The position numbers were made by a program, and so were the translations under genes. The notes below the pieces were generated by a model that did no database searches, was not told the DNA's origin, and saw only the letters and a program-made list of their open reading frames with translations. From Runella limosa DSM 17973 (lineage in GTDB: Bacteria; Bacteroidota; Bacteroidia; Cytophagales; Spirosomataceae), in assembly GCF_000482465.1 (NCBI RefSeq), contig NZ_AXVJ01000043.1, forward strand, positions 62,001 through 126,000: a stretch of 64,000 bases of DNA. The letters run 5' to 3'. Shown piece after piece: positions 8,311-17,237 of the stretch. Numbering within the stretch: position 1 is the stretch's first letter; each line of letters begins with the position of its first letter.

Positions 8311-9477
8311 TTATTTCTGTTGAAGAAACACGTGAGCGCCTTTTTTGTTTGCGGTGATGATGTCCAGCAGCCCGTCGCGGTTCATATCTTCGACCACCAA
8401 ATGCAGCCCTACGCCTGAGTTATCGTCAATTTGGTGAGGAATCCACGTGGGAGTAGCACCTGGTTTAAATTCAAACCAATACAACACCGCAGGCTCAAAC
8501 TCTCCTGGATCTTTGCCATTATGAGCAAAAAAGCGTTTGCCCGTCACCAAATCGGGGTTTCCATCTTTGTTAATGTCGGCCAGCGCCAAGCCGTGGGTTT
8601 GTGAAAATAGCTTGCTAATTTCGTGTTTTTCCCAAGTCGGATTTCCTTGGGCATCCTTGCCTTGCTGATGCCACCACATGCCGTATTTGTGGGCCGACAT
8701 ACTAATCACGTCTTTCAAGCCGTCTTTATTGACATCGAGTAAGTACATCTGCGAGCATTCTTCCCCCAAATCAGCGCGGTGAAACTTCCAATCGGGTTGT
8801 GTACGGTCGAGTGGAGCTTCCCACCAACCTTCGCGCATCAGTACATCCAGACGCCCGTCGCCGTTCATATCCACCACGCCCAAGCCGTGGGTGTATTTGT
8901 GAAGCCCGATGTTTTCGGTACTAATCACGTAGCGTTTCCATTCGATATCGCCTTTTTTGGAAGGCGCTTTTAACCAAATCATTTGTTTCGCTACGGGGTC
9001 GTTTCCCACAATATCAGGGCGACCATCTGCATCCAAATCTACCAGATACGGAGATTCATTTCCCAACGATTTTTGAATGGTGTAAGCTTTCCAATGTCCC
9101 GCTTTGTTCTTAGGGTTTTCGTACCAAACCACCGATTCACCTGGGGTATCGACACGGATAAAATCTATCCAACCGTCTTGGTTGACGTCCATGCTAAAGT
9201 TCAAAAACGAGTTGCTGTAGCCACCGTTGACCGTAAACGTATCGCCTTTGGCAATTTCGTGCTGTTTCCAGTTGGGTGCTTCGTACCAAAACGCGCCCGA
9301 CAGCACATCTTTTTTTCCATCGCGGTTGACGTCGCCCACGGCTACGCCTTCCGAAAAGAACATGTTGGTAAGCATCTCTTTTTTAAATTTAATGGGGCGG
9401 TTGGTTTGTGCAGAAGCAGGCAAGCCCATCCACGCGATAAGCAGCCCAAGGGCTAGAGGCAAAGAATACGTTTTCAT
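8311..9477 (-). CDS. Secreted FG-GAP/VCBS repeat protein
   Basis: 388 residues with a signal peptide (cut after about residue 23, GLPASAQT). The rest is a run of FG-GAP/VCBS-type repeats with calcium-binding-like Asp clusters: VGDVNRDGKKDVL, MDVNQDGWIDFI, VDMNGDGRLDVL, LDVNKDGLKDVI, ADINKDGNPDLV, EDMNRDGLLDII. These build a seven-bladed propeller. No catalytic domain is visible, so it is probably a periplasmic or surface-binding protein. It lies 56 nt upstream of lutA on the same strand; a functional link is not established. Confidence 0.85.
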   Translation of the reverse strand: MKTYSLPLALGLLIAWMGLPASAQTNRPIKFKKEMLTNMFFSEGVAVGDVNRDGKKDVLSGAFWYEAPNWKQHEIAKGDTFTVNGGYSNSFLNFSMDVNQDGWIDFIRVDTPGESVVWYENPKNKAGHWKAYTIQKSLGNESPYLVDLDADGRPDIVGNDPVAKQMIWLKAPSKKGDIEWKRYVISTENIGLHKYTHGLGVVDMNGDGRLDVLMREGWWEAPLDRTQPDWKFHRADLGEECSQMYLLDVNKDGLKDVISMSAHKYGMWWHQQGKDAQGNPTWEKHEISKLFSQTHGLALADINKDGNPDLVTGKRFFAHNGKDPGEFEPAVLYWFEFKPGATPTWIPHQIDDNSGVGLHLVVEDMNRDGLLDIITANKKGAHVFLQQK

Positions 9478-9603
9478 TTTTGGGGAGAAAAAGGAGTTTA
9501 GAAAAGGGGTGAGAATTTTTAATTAAAGTGCCCCTCCCCTCCTTTTTTACCCACAGTTGGTTTGTTTTTTCGGGGAAGTGGGTGAACTTACAAGCTGCCT
9601 TCC

Positions 9604-9611
9604 TATCTTTG
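9604..9611 (+). promoter_or_regulatory. -7 box (TATCTTTG) upstream of second DUF1016 gene
   Basis: Exact TAnnTTTG match 80 bp before the start codon at 9692. No clear -33 element. Confidence 0.4.
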
Positions 9612-9691
9612 GCCTTTCAAAAATTCATTAGGCTCCTACGAAACGGCAAGAACTCTGAACGGTAACGCAAAAGGTTTATTAAAAAAGAGGG

Positions 9692-10762
9692 ATGAGCAAA
9701 GAAATTGAAATCGTAAAATACCAATCGTTGCTTGGCGAAATAAAAACTGCCATACAACACGCACGCCTACGCGCCACACTTACCGCAAATGCCGAAATGA
9801 TTTTACTTTATTGGCAAACAGGTAAATTGATAGCCGAACGCCAACAGCAAGAAGGTTGGTCAGCAAAAGTTATTCCACGTTTAGCGGCAGATTTACAACA
9901 TGAATTTGCCAACCTTAAAGGTTTTTCGGAAAGAAACTTGGGCTATATGTTGCGTTTTGCCTTAGAATATCCCGAAATTCCAATTTTGCAACAGGCTGTT
10001 GCAAAATTACAAGATACTGATAACGAGCCAAGTACAGTCTTGCCACAGCCTGTGGCAAAAATACCTTGGGGGCATCATATTTTGTTGATGGAAAAGGTGA
10101 AAGACAAAGCTGTACGCCATTGGTATATGCAGCAAACCATTGAAAAAGGTTGGAGTCGAGATTGGCTACTCAACGCCATAAAAATGGACAGCTATGCCTA
10201 CGCACAGAAGCAAATTAAATCGCACAATTTTAGCGAAACACTTCCCTCGATTCATTCCGATTACGCAACCGAAGTGTTTAAAGATGCTTACCATCTTGGC
10301 TTTTTAGGAATTACCGAAAAGGTAAAAGAATCAGAACTAGAAAAACGATTGGTAGAAAAGATAAAATCGTTTGTATTGGAATTAGGCAAAGGCTTTACGT
10401 TTATCGGTAATCAGTATCGTCTGGAATACAACAACAAAGAGTATTTTGTAGATATGCTCTTTTTTCATCGCGGTTTGCGTTCGTTGGTGGCTATCGAATT
10501 GAAAATAGGCAGCTTTAAAGCAGAATACGTCGGCAAAATGAATTTGTACCTCTCCTTGCTCGATAAACTTGAAAAAGGAGAACATGAAAATCAGTCCATT
10601 GGAATTATCCTTTGTGCCGATAAAGATCACTTGGATGTGGAAATTGCGCTGCAAGACATTAACAAACCTATTGGCGTGGCTGAATATCAACTCTTACTGC
10701 CCAAAGATGAACTACAGACCTTAGTATTGAACGAAATGAGTACAATTGAAAAAGAACAATAA
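9692..10762 (+). CDS. DUF1016/YhcG family PD-(D/E)xK nuclease-like protein (copy 2)
   Basis: 356 residues. N-terminal helical DUF1016 domain (ILLYWQTGKLIAERQQQEGW) and C-terminal PD-(D/E)xK-like core (NKEYFVDMLFFHRGLRSLVAIELKIG) followed by GKMNLYLSLLDKLE, aligned with copy 1 at 2840-3850 but clearly diverged, so not a recent duplication. Residues ~107-125 form an insert with repeated AVAKLQ/PVAKIP that copy 1 lacks. It stands alone, with no methylase or helicase beside it. DNA or RNA cleavage is inferred from the fold only. Confidence 0.86.
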   Translation: MSKEIEIVKYQSLLGEIKTAIQHARLRATLTANAEMILLYWQTGKLIAERQQQEGWSAKVIPRLAADLQHEFANLKGFSERNLGYMLRFALEYPEIPILQQAVAKLQDTDNEPSTVLPQPVAKIPWGHHILLMEKVKDKAVRHWYMQQTIEKGWSRDWLLNAIKMDSYAYAQKQIKSHNFSETLPSIHSDYATEVFKDAYHLGFLGITEKVKESELEKRLVEKIKSFVLELGKGFTFIGNQYRLEYNNKEYFVDMLFFHRGLRSLVAIELKIGSFKAEYVGKMNLYLSLLDKLEKGEHENQSIGIILCADKDHLDVEIALQDINKPIGVAEYQLLLPKDELQTLVLNEMSTIEKEQ

Positions 10763-10891
10763 AAATTCAAACTGTACACTTCCCGCAGAACGCTTTGACT
10801 AACACCACCAGTTGATAGACAACTGTCAGGCACCTCTCATCTGTCAACCCTACTCGTTCGTAAGCTTCCTCTAAATTTTTTCAAGATAAAC

Positions 10892-10923
10892 TTTGCGAAA
10901 CCGAAAAGTTGCATATAAATTTG
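10892..10923 (+). promoter_or_regulatory. Full Bacteroidota promoter for the AHSA1-domain gene
   Basis: TTTG at 10892-10895, 20 bp spacer, TAAATTTG at 10916-10923. This matches TTTG-N17-23-TAnnTTTG and gives a 5' leader of about 60 nt before the ATG at 10991. Confidence 0.65.
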
Positions 10924-10990
10924 CAATCATTTGGTTTCTTAATTTAAAGCAACCAGAGAACCTATTATCAACCATTTAAACAGACAACAC

Positions 10991-11485
10991 ATGAATCATT
11001 TATTGTTTGACTTTACCGTTGACAAAGCCGCTAAAACGGTTTTTGTAACCCGCGAATTTGCCGCTGACCTTTCGCTGGTTTGGGATGCCTTCACAAAACA
11101 AGAAATTCTTGACCAATGGTGGGCTCCCAAACCTTGGGCATCTAAAACCAAAGTAATGGACTTTACCGTAGGTGGTAGAAGGTTTTATGCCATGGTAAGT
11201 CCCGAAGGACACATGACGTGGTCGGTTCAGAAATATACTTCCATCACGCCAAAAACCAATTTTAAGTACTTGAGCGCATTTGCAGATGCCGACGAAAACC
11301 CCGAACTACCAGGTTCTGATTGGGATTACAGTTTCGGGCAAGAAAACGGCAAGACAAAAGTTAGCATTGTCATCTACAACGACTCGCTCGAACGGATGGA
11401 GAAAATGATTGAAATGGGCTTCAAAGAAGGATTTACAGCGATCTTGGATGAACTCGATCACCTATTGCCATCCCTGAAAAAATAA
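10991..11485 (+). CDS. SRPBCC/AHSA1-domain protein
   Basis: 164 residues of one START-like SRPBCC fold of the AHSA1 subfamily. Typical landmarks are [18 protein letters not shown] near the N-terminus, QWWAPKPW at about residue 43, and a C-terminal helix [16 protein letters not shown]. Members bind hydrophobic ligands or act as stress-related factors; the ligand cannot be predicted. It has its own promoter and lies convergent to the cytochrome gene. Confidence 0.9.
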   Translation: MNHLLFDFTVDKAAKTVFVTREFAADLSLVWDAFTKQEILDQWWAPKPWASKTKVMDFTVGGRRFYAMVSPEGHMTWSVQKYTSITPKTNFKYLSAFADADENPELPGSDWDYSFGQENGKTKVSIVIYNDSLERMEKMIEMGFKEGFTAILDELDHLLPSLKK

Positions 11486-11516
11486 CCTATGCCTATGTTC
11501 AACCAAGTACCACCAC

Positions 11517-14500
11517 CTACTTCGTTTTCAACAAGAAACTCAGAAGCGCGTAGAAATCCTTTTCGGGAATGGTATTTCTGAATTGGTCGGGCATGAGTGT
11601 ATATTTTGAGGCTTTGTAGTCTTTGATGTCATTTTTCGCCACCGAAAACTCTTGTCCTGCGTTGTTGGCAAAAATCATCGTTTGCCCTTCCGTGCGGCGA
11701 TACAGTCCCGTCATGGTTTGGCCATTGTTGAGGGTAATGTTATAATTCCGAAACGCCTCCGAGATATTGCGATTGGGGTCTAGTATCTTTTCCGAAAGTG
11801 CTTTTTTACCCCAATTCCCAATCCCGTCCAACTGCGGGCCAATCAACCCACCCGTACTTTTGATTTGGTGACACGAACTGCAATTTTGTACAAACACGCT
11901 TCTACCCGCCTCTGCCGTTGCCTTCGACGACTCAAAACCTGTCAAACGCGCTTGAATCAGCTGTTGTCGCTCTTCAAATTCATTGGCACTCCCCGCCATC
12001 AATTCGTTGAGCAACGCTTGTTGCTTCGGCGTCATCTTAGCAGCCAAGCGTTCTTTTACCGCACCTTCCCTCACCACATCCACGTTGATTTCTTCTTCTT
12101 TTAAAGCATTGAGCAACTGGCCAATACCCGCCTCTGAATTGGCCAACGCGGCCGCAATCACCCCTTGTAAACTACGGGCGCTGCCGTTGAGTCCTTTGCG
12201 TAACAACCCGTACATGTCAGGCGTAGCGGCGCGGGTTAGCACGCCTACCAGTTTTTCGCGCAGGGCTACCTTTTCCGAACGTTCCAAAAACACCCCGCCA
12301 ATCAGCGGCGTGTGCGCGGCAGCATCGGTGCTCATGAGCGCACTGGCAGCCGCTACCCGCACTCGGTCGTCGGCTTGGGTATTTTTGAACAAACGAAGCA
12401 CCAACGGCTCCAACGATTTGCTCTTAAACTCACCCGCCACCTCGGCCGCTTGCACCCGACGCGCCCATTGCTGCGCCGTTTCTTTTTCCACCAACGGTTG
12501 TTCCAAATACTGCTTTGCCAATGTTGTCCCCCACTCCTGCATACGGCTAGTCACCGTTTTTCCTCCCTGCGCCAGACCTCTTCGCAGTGCGTTGTAAAAC
12601 GCAAATTGCCCTTCGTGGTTGTCTGCGTAACGTTTTTCCAAAGAGCCAATGGTTTCGTTGAGCGCAGGGGCATCCGTGTAACGAGCGGTGTATTCCAGGT
12701 ACTTGGCCAACTCGTCGGTAGGCAATGAGCGTTGGGTAGCATATTCCAACACAAAGTATGCCACTTCGGGCGAGGGAATGTCCACCGCAGCTTTGCTTAA
12801 AATAGTCCGTTGGGCCTCGCTCCAAGTGGCACTTGCCACCTGACGAATCATGCCTTTTGCGGCCAAATTTGTACGTATAGCTAGTAGGGTTGTATATTTC
12901 AAATGCGAATCTTCGTCGCTGGTTTGTTGGTACAAGTCCGCCAAAGGAGCGATATTTTTCAACGCAGGAAAACGAGTCAAAACCTCGGCCGCTACTCGGC
13001 GCACAAAAGGATCTTTATCGGCCAATGCCCCCACTGCCAACGCCTGATGGGCATCGCTAATGACCACCGACTCCGCCAACACGCGGTACCCGTGTACTTG
13101 CACCAGCGGGTCGGGGTGATGCAGGGCTTTTTCCAAGGCCGAAGCGGGCAGGGCGTTCAAGCGATGAAGTATCCAAAGTCCCTGCACAAACACCTTCGCA
13201 TCGGTCGTGGCCGAAAGCAACTGCGCCACAGGCGGGATAGCTTTTTCTTTCCAGCCATCCACCAAACGATCCGCTATTTTTAGACGGACGTTCAGTTGGG
13301 GATGACTCAATCCCGCCACCAACTCGTCGATAGAGGCTTTTGACCAATCTTTAAAAGGGGTTTGGACGGAGCCGCCTTTGTAAGTAATCCGCCAAATACG
13401 TCCACTGGTGCGGTCGCGGCCTGGGTGATTGAGCGGTACTTCGTAGTGCCCAATGATTCGATTGTAGAAATCGGCAATATAAAGCGCACCGTCAGGCCCG
13501 ACTTTCACATCCACAGGGCGAAACCATGGGTCGTCGCTAATTAGAAAATCGGCTTCTTTGTGGGCAACTGGGGTAGAGCCATTGTAGGTAATGGTGTTGC
13601 GGTTGATGCGACACGTAACCACATCGCCGTTGTAAAAGCTGTTACGGTATTCGGCAGGAAACTGCTCGCCAATGTAATACGCCAAACCCGAAAGTGCCGT
13701 TGAGCCTAGTTCGTAGCTCATCATTTCGGGGCCAAAACCAATCCCCGTTGGCTTCTTGCCAAAATGCGGATAATCAGCACCTTTGATGAGTTGGTAAATG
13801 GGTTTGGAGTGGCAATCGACAGAAAACAGAAAACCGCGTTCATCGTAGGCGTACCCAAACGGATTGACACGCCCGTAGGTCGTTTGTTCGACGCGACTGC
13901 CGTCGGTTCTAAAACGGAAGGTATTTCCCGACACCATCGTCACCGAATCGCCGTCGGTGCCCGCAATTTTGGACGTATTCGTAAAACCGTGGCACGAGTG
14001 CATCCAACCGTCAAACCCGCGCACAAAATTGCTCACCATGCCGTGGGTATCTTTGTAGCCAAACTCCCCCAAAACCACTTGACGGCGGTCGGCTTTGCCA
14101 TCGTTGTTGGTATCCGTAAAATGATACACGTTAGGAATGCTGTACGCAATGGCACCGTCGGCTACGGGCATGATGCCAATAGGAATGTTGAGCCCATCCT
14201 GAAAATCAGTGAATGTATCGGCTTTGCCATCGCCGTTGGTGTCTTCCAAAATGGTGATTTTATCTTTCCCTCCACCCGCAACCGCAGGCATGGGATAATC
14301 GATCGAGTGCGAAACCCACAGCCTCCCTCGGTCGTCGAACTCCATATTGATGGGCTTGGCAATCTGTGGCTCGGAGGCAAAAAGCGTTATTTCAAAACCT
14401 GCTGGCAATGTAAAGCCTCGGCGTTCTTGCTCGGGCGTACGAAACTCGGTGGTACGTACGTGGTCGGCAAATTTGTCTTTAGAGACTACTTGTTTCTGGG

Positions 14501-14582
14501 GAACGTTGCACCCTTGGGCGTACAACAACAGCGCGGTGCAGACCAAGAAGGAGCTACGCTGAAACGAAACCGTGTTTTTCAT
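11517..14582 (-). CDS. PVC-type heme-binding beta-propeller/HEAT/cytochrome c lipoprotein
   Basis: 1021 residues with a lipoprotein signal (lipobox-like LYAQGC, Cys at about residue 25). Residues ~50-400 match the membrane-bound dehydrogenase propeller found with PVC-type heme domains (FDDRGRLWVSHSIDYP, VGPDGALYIADFYNRIIGH); ~410-860 are HEAT-like helical repeats (DPLVQVHGYRVLAES, DPFVRRVAAEVL); the last ~130 hold a c-type cytochrome with CSSCHQ and a likely distal Met (TLMPDQF). The family is read as periplasmic or outer-membrane-anchored quinoprotein-like dehydrogenases of sugars or alcohols; no cofactor has been shown for this architecture as far as I know. Confidence 0.9.
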   Translation of the reverse strand: MKNTVSFQRSSFLVCTALLLYAQGCNVPQKQVVSKDKFADHVRTTEFRTPEQERRGFTLPAGFEITLFASEPQIAKPINMEFDDRGRLWVSHSIDYPMPAVAGGGKDKITILEDTNGDGKADTFTDFQDGLNIPIGIMPVADGAIAYSIPNVYHFTDTNNDGKADRRQVVLGEFGYKDTHGMVSNFVRGFDGWMHSCHGFTNTSKIAGTDGDSVTMVSGNTFRFRTDGSRVEQTTYGRVNPFGYAYDERGFLFSVDCHSKPIYQLIKGADYPHFGKKPTGIGFGPEMMSYELGSTALSGLAYYIGEQFPAEYRNSFYNGDVVTCRINRNTITYNGSTPVAHKEADFLISDDPWFRPVDVKVGPDGALYIADFYNRIIGHYEVPLNHPGRDRTSGRIWRITYKGGSVQTPFKDWSKASIDELVAGLSHPQLNVRLKIADRLVDGWKEKAIPPVAQLLSATTDAKVFVQGLWILHRLNALPASALEKALHHPDPLVQVHGYRVLAESVVISDAHQALAVGALADKDPFVRRVAAEVLTRFPALKNIAPLADLYQQTSDEDSHLKYTTLLAIRTNLAAKGMIRQVASATWSEAQRTILSKAAVDIPSPEVAYFVLEYATQRSLPTDELAKYLEYTARYTDAPALNETIGSLEKRYADNHEGQFAFYNALRRGLAQGGKTVTSRMQEWGTTLAKQYLEQPLVEKETAQQWARRVQAAEVAGEFKSKSLEPLVLRLFKNTQADDRVRVAAASALMSTDAAAHTPLIGGVFLERSEKVALREKLVGVLTRAATPDMYGLLRKGLNGSARSLQGVIAAALANSEAGIGQLLNALKEEEINVDVVREGAVKERLAAKMTPKQQALLNELMAGSANEFEERQQLIQARLTGFESSKATAEAGRSVFVQNCSSCHQIKSTGGLIGPQLDGIGNWGKKALSEKILDPNRNISEAFRNYNITLNNGQTMTGLYRRTEGQTMIFANNAGQEFSVAKNDIKDYKASKYTLMPDQFRNTIPEKDFYALLSFLLKTK

Positions 14583-14734
14583 TTGGTAGGAAGAAGGGCT
14601 TTAGAACAGGGTGGAGCAGATTTGCTATTAAAATGAAAAACCTGCTCTTTTTTACCCAAAATCCTTTTACTTTTTCAGGGAATAGTTAAAATTCTTGGAA
14701 TAAAGATGTTAAGGAGTAACTAGGAGATTTTTTG

Positions 14735-14742
14735 TACATTTG
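14735..14742 (+). promoter_or_regulatory. -7 box (TACATTTG) upstream of the trpF-like gene
   Basis: Exact TAnnTTTG match. A start about 6 nt downstream would give a leader of about 110 nt that contains the long hairpin at 14769-14837. Confidence 0.45.
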
Positions 14743-14768
14743 GAGTTTGATTATCTTACCTTGGGCAA

Positions 14769-14837
14769 GTTGAACGCATTAAAATATAGAGTGGCTATTG
14801 ATTGCTCCAGAGAGGCTACTTTTTTAATGCGTTTAAC
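14769..14837 (+). promoter_or_regulatory. Long hairpin in the leader of the trpF-like gene
   Basis: Arms of 16 nt at 14769-14784 and 14822-14837 are inverted copies with one mismatch (a G-U pair in RNA), enclosing 37 nt. The structure ends 21 nt before the start codon. There is no T-run, so it is not an ordinary terminator. It could be a cis-regulatory RNA or a mobile palindrome; I do not recognise it. Confidence 0.5.
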
Positions 14838-14858
14838 CTATATTAACCTGACCATTGT

Positions 14859-15509
14859 ATGAAAAGACCAAGAGTAAAAATTTGCTGTATAAGCAGCGCA
14901 GAAGAGGCAAAAATTGCGATTGAATACGGAGCGGCGGCGTTGGGTTTGGTCGGGCACATGCCAAGTGGCCCAGGCATCATTGGCGATGACCTGATTCATC
15001 AAATCGCTAAATCTGTCCCCCCGCCTATTGCTACTTTCTTACTCACCAGCGAGACCAAACCACAAGATATTATTGCGCATTATAAGCGAGTAAACACAAC
15101 GACTATCCAAATCGTAGATGAGTTGGAAGAACGGGCGTATGAATTGCTACGAAAAGAACTCCCCCACGTAAAATTGGTACAAGTAATCCACGTGATTGAC
15201 GACAATTCTGTGCAAGAAGCCATTGAGATTTCGGAATTTGTGGACGCCATTTTGTTGGACAGCGGAAATCCAAACTTATCCGTGAAGGAACTCGGCGGAA
15301 CGGGACGGACGCACAATTGGGAGTTGAGTAAACAAATACGAGAACGGATAGCGATTCCTTTATTTCTTGCGGGAGGCCTTAATAAAGACAATATAAAACA
15401 GGCCGTAGACATTGTCCAACCTTTTGGCGTTGACCTTTGCAGTAGCGTGAGAACCAACGGAAAACTCGACAAACAAAAACTTGAAGATTTTTTTAACGCC
15501 ATCGGGTAA
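14859..15509 (+). CDS. Phosphoribosylanthranilate isomerase-like protein
   Basis: 216 residues, TIM-barrel of the TrpF family. The catalytic Cys is in VKICC (the usual motif is VKICG), the catalytic Asp in DAILLDSGN, phosphate-binding loops are GGTGRTHNW and LAGGLNKDN. TrpF converts N-(5-phosphoribosyl)anthranilate to CdRP in tryptophan biosynthesis. Here it stands alone, away from any trp gene, so it may be a second copy or have a changed substrate. The Gly-to-Cys change after the catalytic Cys is unusual. Confidence 0.82.
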   Translation: MKRPRVKICCISSAEEAKIAIEYGAAALGLVGHMPSGPGIIGDDLIHQIAKSVPPPIATFLLTSETKPQDIIAHYKRVNTTTIQIVDELEERAYELLRKELPHVKLVQVIHVIDDNSVQEAIEISEFVDAILLDSGNPNLSVKELGGTGRTHNWELSKQIRERIAIPLFLAGGLNKDNIKQAVDIVQPFGVDLCSSVRTNGKLDKQKLEDFFNAIG

Positions 15510-15695
15510 AAAATTAGTATTCGTAAGGCGCTTTTAAAGTCCCGTAGCCTCAATAACATCTGTTAAAAAGAATCAGCTCGTGTTGAACTTTTGGGAAACT
15601 CGAAGGAAAACATGTAATTACAAACTTATCAAAGGGATAGGCGTTTATTTACCAGCAATGGATAAGGTCACTATAGAGAATAACTTTCGAGTATT

Positions 15696-16538
15696 ATGAT
15701 AAAAAAGCTATTTTTCATTTTATCAGTAGGAATTTGGGGCTTACCTGCCAACGGGCAAGACTTTGCTAGCTACATAAGAAACAACGCAGTGAGAACAGAT
15801 TCACTAGCTACATCCAACAATCAAGTATATAACCTTTTGAGTGGTTTTAAGCTTATCATGATTGGTGAAATGCACGGCACAAACGAACCTGCAAAGTTGG
15901 TCACTCAATTAGCCGATATTTTTACAAGCCATAATGATAGTGTTCAAATTGGGCTTGAAATTCCAGCCCAATTAATGAATCAATACCTTAATAATCAAAC
16001 GGATGAAAATATTTACACCTCTGATTTTTTTGCAAAAAGTTCTCAAGATGGTAGAGCATCCCACGCTTGGGCGGAGATAATTTCTAAGCTGAATCAAGAT
16101 TCAAAAGTTAAAATCTTCTTCTACGACATAGACTCCAATGAAAGTGTAGTATCAAGGGACAGCTTAATGTATTTGAAAATCAAGAAGCAAATCAAGTTAT
16201 TTCCTCATTGGAAAACCATCACGTTAAGCGGCAATATCCATAATATGATTTTACCCTATAGAGATACTCCTAGGATGGCTCTGTATCTTATGAAAGACGA
16301 AGAATTGAATATTTCTAAAAAAACATGTTCGCTAAACCATTTTTACCAGAGCGGTACAATGCTAAACAACACAGGTAATGGACTAAAAATGAGGGAGATA
16401 AATAATGGACCATCCATTTATTCACAATCATTAGACTTTTATAGCTATTTGTTACTATTTCCAGAAAACCATACAGAAAGATACAATGGAATTTACTTCA
16501 CACGGACAGTATCTGCGGCTAAAATGGTGAGTCATTGA
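15696..16538 (+). CDS. Secreted ChaN/TIKI-like hypothetical protein
   Basis: 280 residues with a signal peptide (to about residue 20, GLPANGQ). The conserved opening LIMIGEMHGTNEPAKLV, QIGLEIPAQLM and a later HNMILPYRDTPRMALYL resemble the ChaN/TIKI/erythromycin-esterase-like superfamily, in which Glu and His residues of GE(M/N)HG and the distal GNIHN motif form the active or metal/heme site. Substrate unknown. The gene is AT-richer than its neighbours. Confidence 0.6.
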   Translation: MIKKLFFILSVGIWGLPANGQDFASYIRNNAVRTDSLATSNNQVYNLLSGFKLIMIGEMHGTNEPAKLVTQLADIFTSHNDSVQIGLEIPAQLMNQYLNNQTDENIYTSDFFAKSSQDGRASHAWAEIISKLNQDSKVKIFFYDIDSNESVVSRDSLMYLKIKKQIKLFPHWKTITLSGNIHNMILPYRDTPRMALYLMKDEELNISKKTCSLNHFYQSGTMLNNTGNGLKMREINNGPSIYSQSLDFYSYLLLFPENHTERYNGIYFTRTVSAAKMVSH

Positions 16539-16548
16539 TTCTAATGTC

Positions 16549-16914
16549 ATGAAAATAAGACTTCAAGAAATTGAGCTGGGCACTAACGACCCCAGCAAAA
16601 GTAAATCATTTTATCGCTCCATTTTGGGACTTGAGACATCAGTAGAACAAGCAAAGCTCACCGTTTTTAACTCGGGAGTGGCAGGAATCGACTTTAATAC
16701 ATCAACACATTTCTCTGCCCAAACTACCGTAACGAGTTTTTTGACTGATAATTTACAAGAGGTGATGGAAAGGCTCTCTAGTCATAAAATTGTTTTTAGC
16801 GGGCCAAAAAAATCGCATTTGGGGATGCTTTCGATTGAATTTAATGACCCAGACGGCTATTTAATTCGAGTGAATCAGCCGACCACGGCGTCCCCTGATT
16901 GGTTAAAAGTTTAA
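16549..16914 (+). CDS. VOC family (glyoxalase-like) protein
   Basis: 121 residues, one vicinal-oxygen-chelate unit: ELGTNDPSKSKSFYRSILGLE at the start and IEFNDPDGYLIRVNQP at the end. The fold makes dimeric metal-dependent enzymes or resistance proteins. It starts 10 nt after the preceding stop, so co-transcription with the ChaN-like gene is likely. Function cannot be narrowed. Confidence 0.85.
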   Translation: MKIRLQEIELGTNDPSKSKSFYRSILGLETSVEQAKLTVFNSGVAGIDFNTSTHFSAQTTVTSFLTDNLQEVMERLSSHKIVFSGPKKSHLGMLSIEFNDPDGYLIRVNQPTTASPDWLKV

Positions 16915-16932
16915 CAACAAATAAACTAAGAA

Positions 16933-17235
16933 ATGATACACATCACTCAACTTATTTACGTCATTGAAGGCCAAGAGGCTGTTTTTGATGAGTTCGAAAG
17001 CGTGGCCATCCCTACCATTGCCAAGTACAATGGTCGCCTTTTGTTTAGGGTACGCCCTCCCAAAGAAAGCTTTATTGAGGTGCAAATCGACCCTCCTTAC
17101 GAAATCCATTTGGTGGAGTTTGACGCCCACGAAGACTTCCAAAATTTCATAAAAGACGAAGACCGTAAAAAGATTTTGCACCTCAAAGAGCAATCTATCA
17201 AAGCATCTGTGCTGTATTTGGGACAAAAATTGTAG
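16933..17235 (+). CDS. DUF1330-like small protein
   Basis: 100 residues resembling DUF1330/dimeric alpha-beta barrel proteins (IYVIEGQEAVFDEFESVAIPT, then HLVEFDAHEDFQNFI). It starts 18 nt after the VOC gene stop and ends 2 nt before the convergent SDR gene. No catalytic residues are obvious. Confidence 0.7.
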   Translation: MIHITQLIYVIEGQEAVFDEFESVAIPTIAKYNGRLLFRVRPPKESFIEVQIDPPYEIHLVEFDAHEDFQNFIKDEDRKKILHLKEQSIKASVLYLGQKL

Positions 17236-17237
17236 CG

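Noticed and set aside
13764-14636. 290-codon frame opposite the cytochrome lipoprotein gene
   Set aside because: Antisense shadow of the conserved propeller region; no recognisable domain.
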